Positions 55,653 through 62,844 of a stretch of DNA of 64,000 nt are shown here, piece by piece. Position 1 is the first letter of the stretch, and the number at the start of each line of letters is the position of its first letter. The DNA is from Aldehydirespirator sp965116965. GTDB lineage: Bacteria; Actinomycetota; Acidimicrobiia; Acidimicrobiales; Aldehydirespiratoraceae. The stretch is taken from positions 3,162,001-3,226,000 of the forward strand of contig OZ220743.1 of NCBI GenBank assembly GCA_965116965.1, read 5' to 3'. A program made the translations under genes and the position numbers. Under the pieces are notes generated by a model that was given only the letters and a program-made list of their open reading frames with translations, did no database searches and had not been told where the DNA came from.

Positions 55653-57458
55653 CACCACGCTGACTGCAACTCCAGACCCGGCCGCGGCGGCGTCGGCGGC
55701 CTGGCGGGCGTGGTAGCTGGATCGGGTCAGGGGCGAGGCCTCGACATGGCTGATGCCCATCGATTCGCCGATCTCCTTCCACCGCTCGAACGCCTCCGGC
55801 GGCCACCAGCGGTCCACCGGAAGGTGGCGGGCACTGGGCCGCAGGTACTGGCCTATGGTCACGATGTCGGTCCCGGCCGCGTGCAGGTCGGCCATGGTCT
55901 GCACGACCTCGTCGTGGGTCTCGCCCATGCCCGCGATGATCGAGGACTTGGTGGTCAGGCCGGCGTCGGCGGCCCGGGCCAGCACCGAGAGGCTGCGGGC
56001 GTAGCCGGCTGACGAGCGCACAGCCCGCTGGAGGCGGGCCACGGTCTCGATGTTGTGGTTGAGGACGTCGGGACGGGCGTCGAACACCGTCTGCAGGGCG
56101 GCGGCGCCGCCTCCTAGGTCGCTTATCAGCGTCTCGACGCGGGCCGCGGGCAGCCGGCGCCGGACCGCGGCCACCGTGTCGGCCACGACGGCCGCTCCGC
56201 CGTCATCGAGATCGTCGCGGGCCACCATCGTCACGACCACATGCTCGAGGTCCATCCGGACGGCCGCTTCGGCCACCCGCTCCGGCTCCTCTGTGTCCAC
56301 GGGACCGGGGCGGCGGGTATCGACCAAGCAGAAGCCGCAGGCCCGGGTGCAGCGTTCGCCGAGGATCATGAAGGTCGCGGTGCCGTCGTTCCAGCACTCC
56401 GAGATGTTGGGGCAGCCGGCCTCCTCGCAGACAGTCACTAGGGCGAGGCCGCGCAGCGTGGAGCGGACCTCGTGGAACGTCGGGCCGGTGCTGAGCGGGA
56501 CCCGCATCCACTCCGGCTTGCGCGACCGGTAGGGCACGCCGCCGGTCTCGTCGCCACCCTGCTGCTGGGCCTGCGCCAGCCGGCCTAGCAACCGGGGCGA
56601 AGTCCCGTCGCCGTTGCCGGCCGCAGCGCCGCCGTCCGGCTCCGCCCCACCAGCCTCACTGCCGGGCTCTTCGCCGAATTGGCAGCGCTGGAGTCCCGAT
56701 TGGGCGTTCTCCGCTGCCAATTCGGGGACGGGGGCGTCCCGGGTGAACTGGGCCAGGTCGGCAGGAGCCACCCGATGGGCCACATCGGCCCGGTCGATGC
56801 GGCCGTGCGCGCCCCATGTCGCTGCAGCCCGCTGCGCCACGAGGTCCACGACCTGCGGCATCGACACGTCGATGCCCTCAGCCGCCAGCGACGTCACTCC
56901 CAGACCGGTGATCCCGCAGGGCACGATCCGAGCGAACCACTCCAGGTCGGGATCGACGTTGAGCGCGAAGCCGTGCATGGAGCGGGCCCGCGACAGCCTC
57001 ACCCCGATGGCCGCGATCTTGCGGGGCCGCAGCCCCTCGGGGTCGACCCACACCCCGGTGTGACGCTCTAGACGTCCCGCCTCCAGCCCCAGATCGGCCA
57101 GGACGTCGATCAACAGTTGCTCCACGCCGCCCACGTAGGCGGCGGTGTCGGCCATCCCGCCGCCCCGCCGGCCGGGCACGGTGAGGATCGGATAGCCCAC
57201 CAACTGCCCCGGCCCGTGGTAGGTGACCTCGCCGCCCCGGTCGGTCTCCACCACCGAGCCGCCCAACGCCTCGACGTCCACCAGCAGGTGCTCGCGCCGC
57301 CCGCGGCGACCCAGGGTCACTACGTGGGGATGCTCGAGCAGCAGCAGGTGGTCGTCGGTGGAGTGGGTGTGGAGGCGACGCTGCAGTGCCAGGGCGTCGT
57401 CATAGGCCACACGGCCGAGCCAGCGGATCCGCAGCACGGGCCGGTCAGCGGCGACCAC
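55635..57458 (-). CDS. lipBA: LipB-LipA fusion: octanoyltransferase and lipoyl synthase in one protein
   Basis: 607 residues in one uninterrupted frame. Residues ~8-225 are LipB: RGGEVTYHGPGQLVGYPIL, RPRKIAAIGVRL with catalytic Lys147, HGFALNVDPDL and IVPCGITGLGVTSL with catalytic Cys181. Residues ~305-607 are LipA: CEEAGCPNISEC (Cys344, 349, 355; auxiliary cluster), CTRACGFC (Cys370, 374, 377; radical SAM cluster) and RSSY at 579-582. Both active sites look intact. A ~80-residue linker, in part encoded by a palindromic repeat, joins them. LipB loads octanoate on lipoyl domains and LipA inserts sulfur. It begins eight bases after the sucB stop. Confidence 0.92.
   Translation of the reverse strand: MVAADRPVLRIRWLGRVAYDDALALQRRLHTHSTDDHLLLLEHPHVVTLGRRGRREHLLVDVEALGGSVVETDRGGEVTYHGPGQLVGYPILTVPGRRGGGMADTAAYVGGVEQLLIDVLADLGLEAGRLERHTGVWVDPEGLRPRKIAAIGVRLSRARSMHGFALNVDPDLEWFARIVPCGITGLGVTSLAAEGIDVSMPQVVDLVAQRAAATWGAHGRIDRADVAHRVAPADLAQFTRDAPVPELAAENAQSGLQRCQFGEEPGSEAGGAEPDGGAAAGNGDGTSPRLLGRLAQAQQQGGDETGGVPYRSRKPEWMRVPLSTGPTFHEVRSTLRGLALVTVCEEAGCPNISECWNDGTATFMILGERCTRACGFCLVDTRRPGPVDTEEPERVAEAAVRMDLEHVVVTMVARDDLDDGGAAVVADTVAAVRRRLPAARVETLISDLGGGAAALQTVFDARPDVLNHNIETVARLQRAVRSSAGYARSLSVLARAADAGLTTKSSIIAGMGETHDEVVQTMADLHAAGTDIVTIGQYLRPSARHLPVDRWWPPEAFERWKEIGESMGISHVEASPLTRSSYHARQAADAAAAGSGVAVSVVSDARC
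56674..56725. repeat. Palindromic element inside the lipBA linker
   Basis: CCGAATTGGCAGCG (56674-56687) and its perfect inverse (56712-56725) flank 24 bases and encode linker residues about 245-262 (PELAAENAQSGLQRCQFG). The arm shares AATTGGCAGC with the elements at 50246-50361. Confidence 0.85.
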
Positions 57459-57466
57459 CGATGAGC

Positions 57467-58928
57467 TCAGCGGATCTCAGCCTCCCAGTCGCGGGTCTCG
57501 ATGATCTCCTTGGCCCGGTGGAGGAACGCAGCCGCGTAGGCGCCGTCGAACGCTCGGTGGTCCCAGGCCATGGCGAGCACGCCCATCGAGTGGATGGCGA
57601 TGGACTCGTTGCCGTAGGAGTCGGTCACCACTACAGGCTTGCGGGAGACGCCATCGGTGCTGAGTATGGCGACCTGGGGCTGGTTGATGATCGGGAACTG
57701 CATCATCGTCCCGTACTGGCCGGCGTTGGTGAGGGTGAAGGTGCCGCCGGCCAGGTCGTCGGGTCCGAGCTTGCGGCTGCGGGCCCGGTTGGCCAGGTCC
57801 ACGATGTCTCGCGCGATCTGGCGGAGTCGTTTGCCCTCGGCTCCGTGGATCACCGGCGCCAGCAGACCCTGGAAGTCGATGTCCACCGCGATGGCGAGGT
57901 TGACATTCGCATGGACCACGAGTTCGTCACCGCCGAAGCTGGCATTGAGGTGCGGGTAGTCGCGCAGGGCGTCGATCACAGCCCGGGCGATGAAGGGCAG
58001 GTAGGTGAGGCTGAAGCCCTCCTCCGCCTTCCACGCCTGCTTGGCAGTTCGGCGAACCGTCTCCACGCCCTCGTAGTCGACCTCTATGGCGGTGAGGACA
58101 TGGGGCGACGTCTGCTTGGACATCACCATGTGCTCGGCGGTGCGCCGCCGGATGTTGTTGAGGGGCACCACGCTGTCGCCGTTACGGACCACGACTGCAG
58201 GCACCGCCGATCGTCTGGCCCGGCGTGAGCGCCGCGGCTCCTCAGGGGCGGTGGCCGGAGGCGGAGGCTCAGCCTCAACGGGATCCGGAGCCTCGGCCGC
58301 GGCCGGAGCTTCAGCGGCAGCGGGAGCTTCAGCTCCGGCTGAAGCGCGGGCCCGTATGGCCTGCTCGACGTCGGCGCGGGTGATGCGGCCGCCGAGGCCG
58401 GTGCCGGTCAGCGTGGAGGGATCGAGGTTGTTCTCGCTGATCAGCCGGCGCACGACCGGCGACAGCACGATCCCCGCCGCTCGCCCCAGCGGCCTTCGGC
58501 TCCTCCGGCTCCGGTGCGGCTTCCGGCTCCTCCGGCTCCTCCGGTTCAGACAGCGCCTCGACCGCTTCAGGTGGCGGTTCGGGGACGGTTGGCGGTTCGG
58601 GGGCGGCCGGCGGATCGACCACCTCCTGCACCGGCGCAACCGCCGGCGGCACCGCCACTTCCTCAACCGGCTCAACCGCGGGCGGGGCCTCGCCTGCCTC
58701 GCCGACGCGAGCCAGGACCTGACCGACCTCGACGAGATCGCCCTCACCAGCCATGATCTCGGCCAGCACGCCCGCCACCGGCGACGGCACCTCGGTGTCG
58801 ACCTTGTCGGTGGAGACCTCGAAGAGCGCTTCGTCGACGGCGACCTCGTCGCCGACCTGCTTGAACCATCGGGTGATGGTCCCCTCGGTGACCGTCTCTC
58901 CCAGTTGCGGCATCGTGATGTCAGCCAT
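57467..58928 (-). pseudogene. sucB: 2-oxoacid dehydrogenase E2 (dihydrolipoamide acyltransferase), frameshifted
   Basis: Two frames make one E2 of ~486 residues if one base is removed. The first (from ATG 58928) has the lipoyl domain ADITMPQLGETVTEGTITRW with EVSTDKVDTEV carrying the lipoyl Lys, then a Pro/Glu linker. The second has the E3-binding domain SPVVRRLISENNLDPSTLTG and the catalytic domain ending SMGVLAMAWDHRAFDGAYA (HxxxDG). The break is near 58480-58495 in a G-rich run (GGGGCGAGCGGCGGGG). The gene is central and in an operon, so a sequencing error is likely. It accepts lipoate from lipBA. Confidence 0.82.
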
Positions 58929-58987
58929 CAGCCTTCCTTAGAACCCGTGCCGGCAGGTGACGCCGCCTCGCACTGCAGCGTTGCATC

Positions 58988-59092
58988 CCCCGCTCTTGTT
59001 CGCTTCGCTCACGGGCCGCTCGGGCCACGGCCTCGCTGAGTGTCTCGCCAGCGTGTTCACGTATCGCCTCCAGCGTGTTCACGTATCGCCTC
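58988..59092. repeat. SEANK repeat copy followed by a 22-bp tandem duplication
   Basis: The dispersed repeat (CGCTCTTGTTCGCTTCGCTC, ACGGGCCGCTCGGGCCACGG) covers 58988-59037. Then CAGCGTGTTCACGTATCGCC plus TC is repeated at 59049-59070 and 59071-59092. All lie between lpd and sucB, in the same transcription direction. Confidence 0.85.
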
Positions 59093-59107
59093 CAGCCCGC
59101 TCGGCCT

Positions 59108-60517
59108 CTACCCGTGTAGGGCGCGGCCCGTCAGCGACAGGACCGTCTCGCCGAACAGCTCGCTCATGGTCGGATGGGGTTGTATCAGACGGGCGACATC
59201 GTCGACCGTCGCCTCCCAGTTCACCGCGAAGTAGGCCTGGCCCAGCTGCTCGGTCACCCATGGCCCGGCCATGTGAACCCCGAGGATGCGGCCGCCGGTG
59301 CCGTCGGCCTGCCTCTGGGCGACCACCTTCACCAGGCCCTCGGTCTCGCCCAGGATCTGGGCCCGACCGTTGGCCATGTAGCGGTGCATCGAGGTCACCA
59401 CGTCGTATCCGGCGTCGATCGCGCTCTGCTCGGTGTGCCCGGCGAAGGCCACCTCGGGGTGGCAGTAGATGCACCAGGGCGTGCCGTGGTAGTCGAGAGG
59501 GTCGGGGTCCTCGCCCAGGATGTCGCAGATGGCGAGCATGCCCTCGGCGAAGGCGGTGTGGGCCAGCTGCGGGCTGTCGACCACGTCGCCCACGGCCCAC
59601 ACGCCCTCAGCGGTCGTGCGGCAGCGGCCGTCAACTGCCACGAAGCCGCGTCCGTCCAGCTCCACTCCGGCGGCGTCGAGTCCCAAGTTCTCCGTGCGGG
59701 GCCGTCGGCCCACGGCCACCACGACCATCTCCACGTCGACCTGCTTGCCCTCGCCGAAGGAGACCACCGTGCCGGAGCGGTCCGGGCGGGGCTCGTGGCC
59801 GTGCACTGTCACGCCGGTGTGAACCTCGATGCCCCGCTTGCGGAACGATCGCCTCACGACCTTGGCCACCTCGACGTCGCAGCCTGTCAGGATGTTGGGA
59901 AGGGCCTCCAGAACGGTCACCTCGGTTCCCAGGTCGCCCATCATCGACGCGAACTCGCAGCCGATGGCTCCGCCGCCGATGACCGCGGCCGAGGCAGGAA
60001 GCCGGTTGATCGAGAACAACTCGTCGGAGGTCACCACCAGCTCACCGTCGACATCGAAACCTCCGATGGTCCGGGGCGTCGAACCCGAGGCCAGGATGAT
60101 CGAGCCTCCCGACAGCGTGTGCGCGGATCCGTCGGCCCCGGCCGCCAGAACCGTGCCGGACGGCCCGAGGGAGCCGACACCGGGGTAGATGGTCACCTTG
60201 CGCTGCTTCAGCACCGACGACAGCCCGGCCATCATCTTGTCGATGACCTGCTGCTTGCGGTCCAGCACAGCAGACCAGTCGAGGCTGGGCTCACCGGCGT
60301 CCACACCGAACTCGGCCGCCCTGGCCACCGTGCGGTACACCGAGGCCGCCTCAAGGAGCTCCTTGGCCGGGATGCAGCCGACGTGCAGGCAGGTGCCGCC
60401 CACCTTGGCCTTCTCGACCACCGCCACGTCGAGGCCCGCGCCGGCGCCGTAGAGAGCCGCGGCGTAGCCGCCCGGGCCGCCGCCGATGACGATCACGTCG
60501 TGGGCTGCGCCGCTCAC
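59108..60517 (-). CDS. lpd: Dihydrolipoamide dehydrogenase (E3)
   Basis: 469 residues: FAD motif DVIVIGGGPGGYAAALYGA, redox disulfide GGTCLHVGCIPAKELLE, NAD motif AAVIGGGAIGCEFASMMGDL, AVGRRPRTENLGL, GVWAVGDVVDSPQLAHTA and the C-terminal catalytic His-Glu (QPHPTMSELFGE). It reoxidises dihydrolipoamide on E2 with NAD+. It is first in the lpd-sucB-lipBA series. The start is the ATG at 60517. Confidence 0.95.
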   Translation of the reverse strand: MSGAAHDVIVIGGGPGGYAAALYGAGAGLDVAVVEKAKVGGTCLHVGCIPAKELLEAASVYRTVARAAEFGVDAGEPSLDWSAVLDRKQQVIDKMMAGLSSVLKQRKVTIYPGVGSLGPSGTVLAAGADGSAHTLSGGSIILASGSTPRTIGGFDVDGELVVTSDELFSINRLPASAAVIGGGAIGCEFASMMGDLGTEVTVLEALPNILTGCDVEVAKVVRRSFRKRGIEVHTGVTVHGHEPRPDRSGTVVSFGEGKQVDVEMVVVAVGRRPRTENLGLDAAGVELDGRGFVAVDGRCRTTAEGVWAVGDVVDSPQLAHTAFAEGMLAICDILGEDPDPLDYHGTPWCIYCHPEVAFAGHTEQSAIDAGYDVVTSMHRYMANGRAQILGETEGLVKVVAQRQADGTGGRILGVHMAGPWVTEQLGQAYFAVNWEATVDDVARLIQPHPTMSELFGETVLSLTGRALHG

Positions 60518-60608
60518 AGAGCCTCCCGGGTCATGGCGCGACCCTACCGGTTCCTGCCGGCTTCAAAACGGGCACAAGGACTGCGAGCGCCTCGCGGCGC
60601 GGTGTTGT

Positions 60609-60662
60609 GTTTCCCGCTCTTGTTCGCTTCGCTCACGGGCCGCTCGGGCCACGGCCTCGCTC
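60609..60662. repeat. Copy of the dispersed SEANK repeat
   Basis: TCCCGCTCTTGTTCGCTTCG, then CTCACGGGCCGCTCGGGCCA and CGGCCTCGCTCGG, between the 30-residue protein gene and lpd. Confidence 0.88.
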
Positions 60663-60708
60663 GGCGCCTCATGCCTCAGGCGGGTGATTCGCCCTGCTCG
60701 CTCGGCCT

Positions 60709-60801
60709 CTAGAACCTGCCCAGCAGCACCTGGACGGTGAAGGCCACCAGGATGGCGAGACCGCACAGCAGCGCGGCGAGTATCAGCCTGCGGGTGCTCA
60801 C
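60709..60801 (-). CDS. 30-residue single-pass membrane protein overlapping lapA
   Basis: GTG at 60801 overlaps the lapA stop by four bases (GTGA). The product STRRLILAALLCGLAILVAF, then TVQVLLGRF is one hydrophobic helix with a basic N-terminus. The coupling suggests it is translated together with LapA. No function known; below usual annotation length limits. Confidence 0.5.
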   Translation of the reverse strand: MSTRRLILAALLCGLAILVAFTVQVLLGRF

Positions 60802-61127
60802 TTCGAGCGGCGGCGACGGCGGCGACGGCGACGGCCGGCCACCCAGCCGAGGACCTCGGCCAACACCGCTCCGGCTACGGCGGCCACGATGATCACCGCC
60901 CACAGAGGGCCGTTCACCTCTACGAACCACCAGGTGACCGGCACCTCGCGGTCGTTCTGGACCACGAAGACGATCAGCGCCGCCGCAACCAGCAGGGCCA
61001 GGACCAACCCGGGCCGGATCGACCACTTCCGCGCCGGAGGCTTGGTGCCGGGACCTCCGCTGCCTCCGCCACCGGGGGATCCGGCGCCGGAGGTTCCGGG
61101 GTCCGGGGGTGTCAGGTCTTCATCCAC
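60798..61127 (-). CDS. LapA/DUF1049-domain small membrane protein
   Basis: 109 residues. A Gly/Pro-rich N-terminus (~35 residues), then two transmembrane helices (LVLALLVAAALIVFVVQND and WAVIIVAAVAGAVLAEVLG) separated by REVPVTWWFVEVNGP, matching the LapA domain, which has the FVxQN..xVxxxFxFW pattern. It ends in a poly-Arg stretch. It is an inner-membrane protein, in proteobacteria linked to envelope assembly. The start is the ATG at 61127. Confidence 0.82.
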   Translation of the reverse strand: MDEDLTPPDPGTSGAGSPGGGGSGGPGTKPPARKWSIRPGLVLALLVAAALIVFVVQNDREVPVTWWFVEVNGPLWAVIIVAAVAGAVLAEVLGWVAGRRRRRRRRRSK

Positions 61128-61189
61128 GTCAGCCCCCTATCTCTCCGGCCGGGCCGCGGGGATGCTAGACCAACCACAGTGATGCAACC

Positions 61190-62098
61190 ATGCGGATAGC
61201 GGTCACAGGCTCCACCGGGCTCATCGGCCGTGCCCTGGTCGAGCGCCTGGCCTCCGATGGACACCAGACGGTGAGGGTGGTTAGGTCGGCCAGTGCCTCC
61301 CGCCAGCGGGGATCCACCGTGAACTGGGATCCCGGGGCCGACCGGATCGAGGGCGAAGCCTTGGAGGACCTTGACGCAGTGGTGCATCTGGCCGGCGAGC
61401 CGATCGCAGCCCGACGCTGGTCCTCCGCCCAGAAGCAGCGGATCGCCGACAGCCGGACACGGGGCACGGCCCTGCTGGCCGGCGCCCTGGCCCGTCTCGA
61501 CGCGCCCCCGAGCGTGCTCGTGTCGGCGTCGGCCATCGGCTACTACGGCGACCGGGGCGACGAGCGCCTCGATGAATCGTCCAGCGGCGGGAGCGACTTC
61601 CTGGCCCAGGTGTGCCGCGACTGGGAGACGGTCGCCGACCCGGCCCGCGAGGCCGGCATCCGGGTCGCCCATCCCCGCACCGGCGTGGTGCTGAGCCGGT
61701 CGGGTGGTGCGCTGGCCGAGATGCTCCCCTTCTACCGGCTGGGCTTCGGGGGCCGCATCGGAAGCGGCCGCCAGTGGATGAGCTGGATCACGCTGAACGA
61801 CGAGGTCGAGGCCCTGCTCTGGCTGCTGACGGCCGACGTCGAGGGACCGGTGAACCTCACCGCGCCCGAGCCGGTCACCAACCGTGAGCTGACCGCGGCT
61901 CTGGGGCGGGCCCTGCGCCGCCCAACCTTGCTGCCCACACCCAAGCCCGCTCTGTGGGCCCGCCTGGGTCGCGAACTCACCGAGGCCCTGCTCTACAGCA
62001 GCGCCCGTGTGGAACCCGCCCTGCTGCTGCGCCGCGGGTTCCGGTTCGCCCATCCCGACCTCGCCACCGCCCTGGAGGCAGTGCTGGCCCCGGGCTGA
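61190..62098 (+). CDS. TIGR01777-family NAD-dependent epimerase-like protein (SDR39U1)
   Basis: 302 residues: MRIAVTGSTGLIGRALVERL, VVHLAGEPIAARRWSSAQKQ, SASAIGYYGDRGDERLDES, WETVADPAREAGIRVAHPRT, GSGRQWMSWITLNDEV and a C-terminal DUF1731-type segment. These are hallmarks of the YfcH/SDR39U1 group. The substrate is not established; some relatives affect cell division or redox state. Start ATG 61190 with no close upstream neighbour in the same direction. Confidence 0.88.
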   Translation: MRIAVTGSTGLIGRALVERLASDGHQTVRVVRSASASRQRGSTVNWDPGADRIEGEALEDLDAVVHLAGEPIAARRWSSAQKQRIADSRTRGTALLAGALARLDAPPSVLVSASAIGYYGDRGDERLDESSSGGSDFLAQVCRDWETVADPAREAGIRVAHPRTGVVLSRSGGALAEMLPFYRLGFGGRIGSGRQWMSWITLNDEVEALLWLLTADVEGPVNLTAPEPVTNRELTAALGRALRRPTLLPTPKPALWARLGRELTEALLYSSARVEPALLLRRGFRFAHPDLATALEAVLAPG

Positions 62099-62181
62099 AT
62101 CGACCATCCATGGTTCCGGCTACGGTCTCACGAACCTGCTGTCGAGTTTGATGGCGTTTGAGAAAATATCATGGATATACA

Positions 62182-62216
62182 TTGCACTGCACTTCGATGC
62201 ACAGTAGGCTGGCGGC
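62182..62216 (+). promoter_or_regulatory. Leaderless promoter of the gene at 62217
   Basis: TTGCAC (62182-62187), 17-base spacer, TAGGCT (62205-62210), six bases, GTG at 62217. TGCACTGCA and TGCACAGT form an imperfect inverted repeat between the boxes. Confidence 0.68.
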
Positions 62217-62603
62217 GTGGCGGCATCCGAAGCGCTCAGCGTCCCGGGAGAGGGCACCGCGGCCGCGGCCGATCCGGCGGCCGTGCCCAAGTCGAGCGCC
62301 GCGCCGCAGCTCCGGACCCAGCTCGTTCCCATCGCGCAGTTGGTCGCGATCGTTCTCGGGGTGTTCGCGATCATCTGGAACCAGCAACAGACCATCGACA
62401 GCCTGCGCACGGAGCTTCGCGCCGAGATCAGCGCCGTCAAGTCCGAGCTCGGCGCCGAGATCGGCGGACTGCGCGCCGATGTGTCCGAGAACGGTCAGCG
62501 CCTGGCCCGCATCGAAGGCTTCCTCGGGATCGGCACTCCGGACACCCGCGCCACCGGGACACCCGGATTGGGACCGGACGACCGCCCCCGACCCGCGGAC
62601 TGA
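62217..62603 (+). CDS. Small membrane protein with coiled coil
   Basis: 128 residues: a Pro/Ala-rich N-terminus, one helix (LVPIAQLVAIVLGVFAIIW, residues ~37-55), then a heptad coiled coil (NQQQTIDSLRTELRAEISAV, GGLRADVSENGQRLARIEGF) and a disordered tail. It resembles, in reverse topology, the coiled-coil membrane protein at 17361. No family is recognised. The GTG at 62217 is supported by the promoter. The 62604-62844 gap downstream holds no convincing gene. Confidence 0.65.
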   Translation: MAASEALSVPGEGTAAAADPAAVPKSSAAPQLRTQLVPIAQLVAIVLGVFAIIWNQQQTIDSLRTELRAEISAVKSELGAEIGGLRADVSENGQRLARIEGFLGIGTPDTRATGTPGLGPDDRPRPAD

Positions 62604-62801
62604 GAACCAGCACTCGAGGTGACGACCATGAGATCAGCCATCGAGATACTTCGGGCATGGCACCGCCGACTGGCGGGCCTTCGGGGATTGGTGCGCACCG
62701 CGACGAGCGCTGCGAGCGTTTCAGTGCCGGGGTGGTGCCGGCTCACTGGATCCACGGCCCGTCGGCCGGATCCGGAAAATGGGATTGTCGTAAAAAGCAT
62801 G

Positions 62802-62844
62802 TAAATGCTTGACAGATGTCATACCGGTGTGAGATACTGTCTTC
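62802..62844 (+). promoter_or_regulatory. Leaderless promoter of DUF222-HNH copy 2
   Basis: TTGACA (62809-62814), 18-base spacer, GATACT (62833-62838), six bases, GTG at 62845. The near-palindrome TCATACC-GGTGTGA sits between the boxes. Spacing is identical to copy 1 at 12009-12044. Confidence 0.75.

Noticed and set aside
62619..62804. 61-codon ORF upstream of DUF222 copy 2
   Set aside because: No recognisable domain, poor start context, and it runs into the promoter of the next gene.
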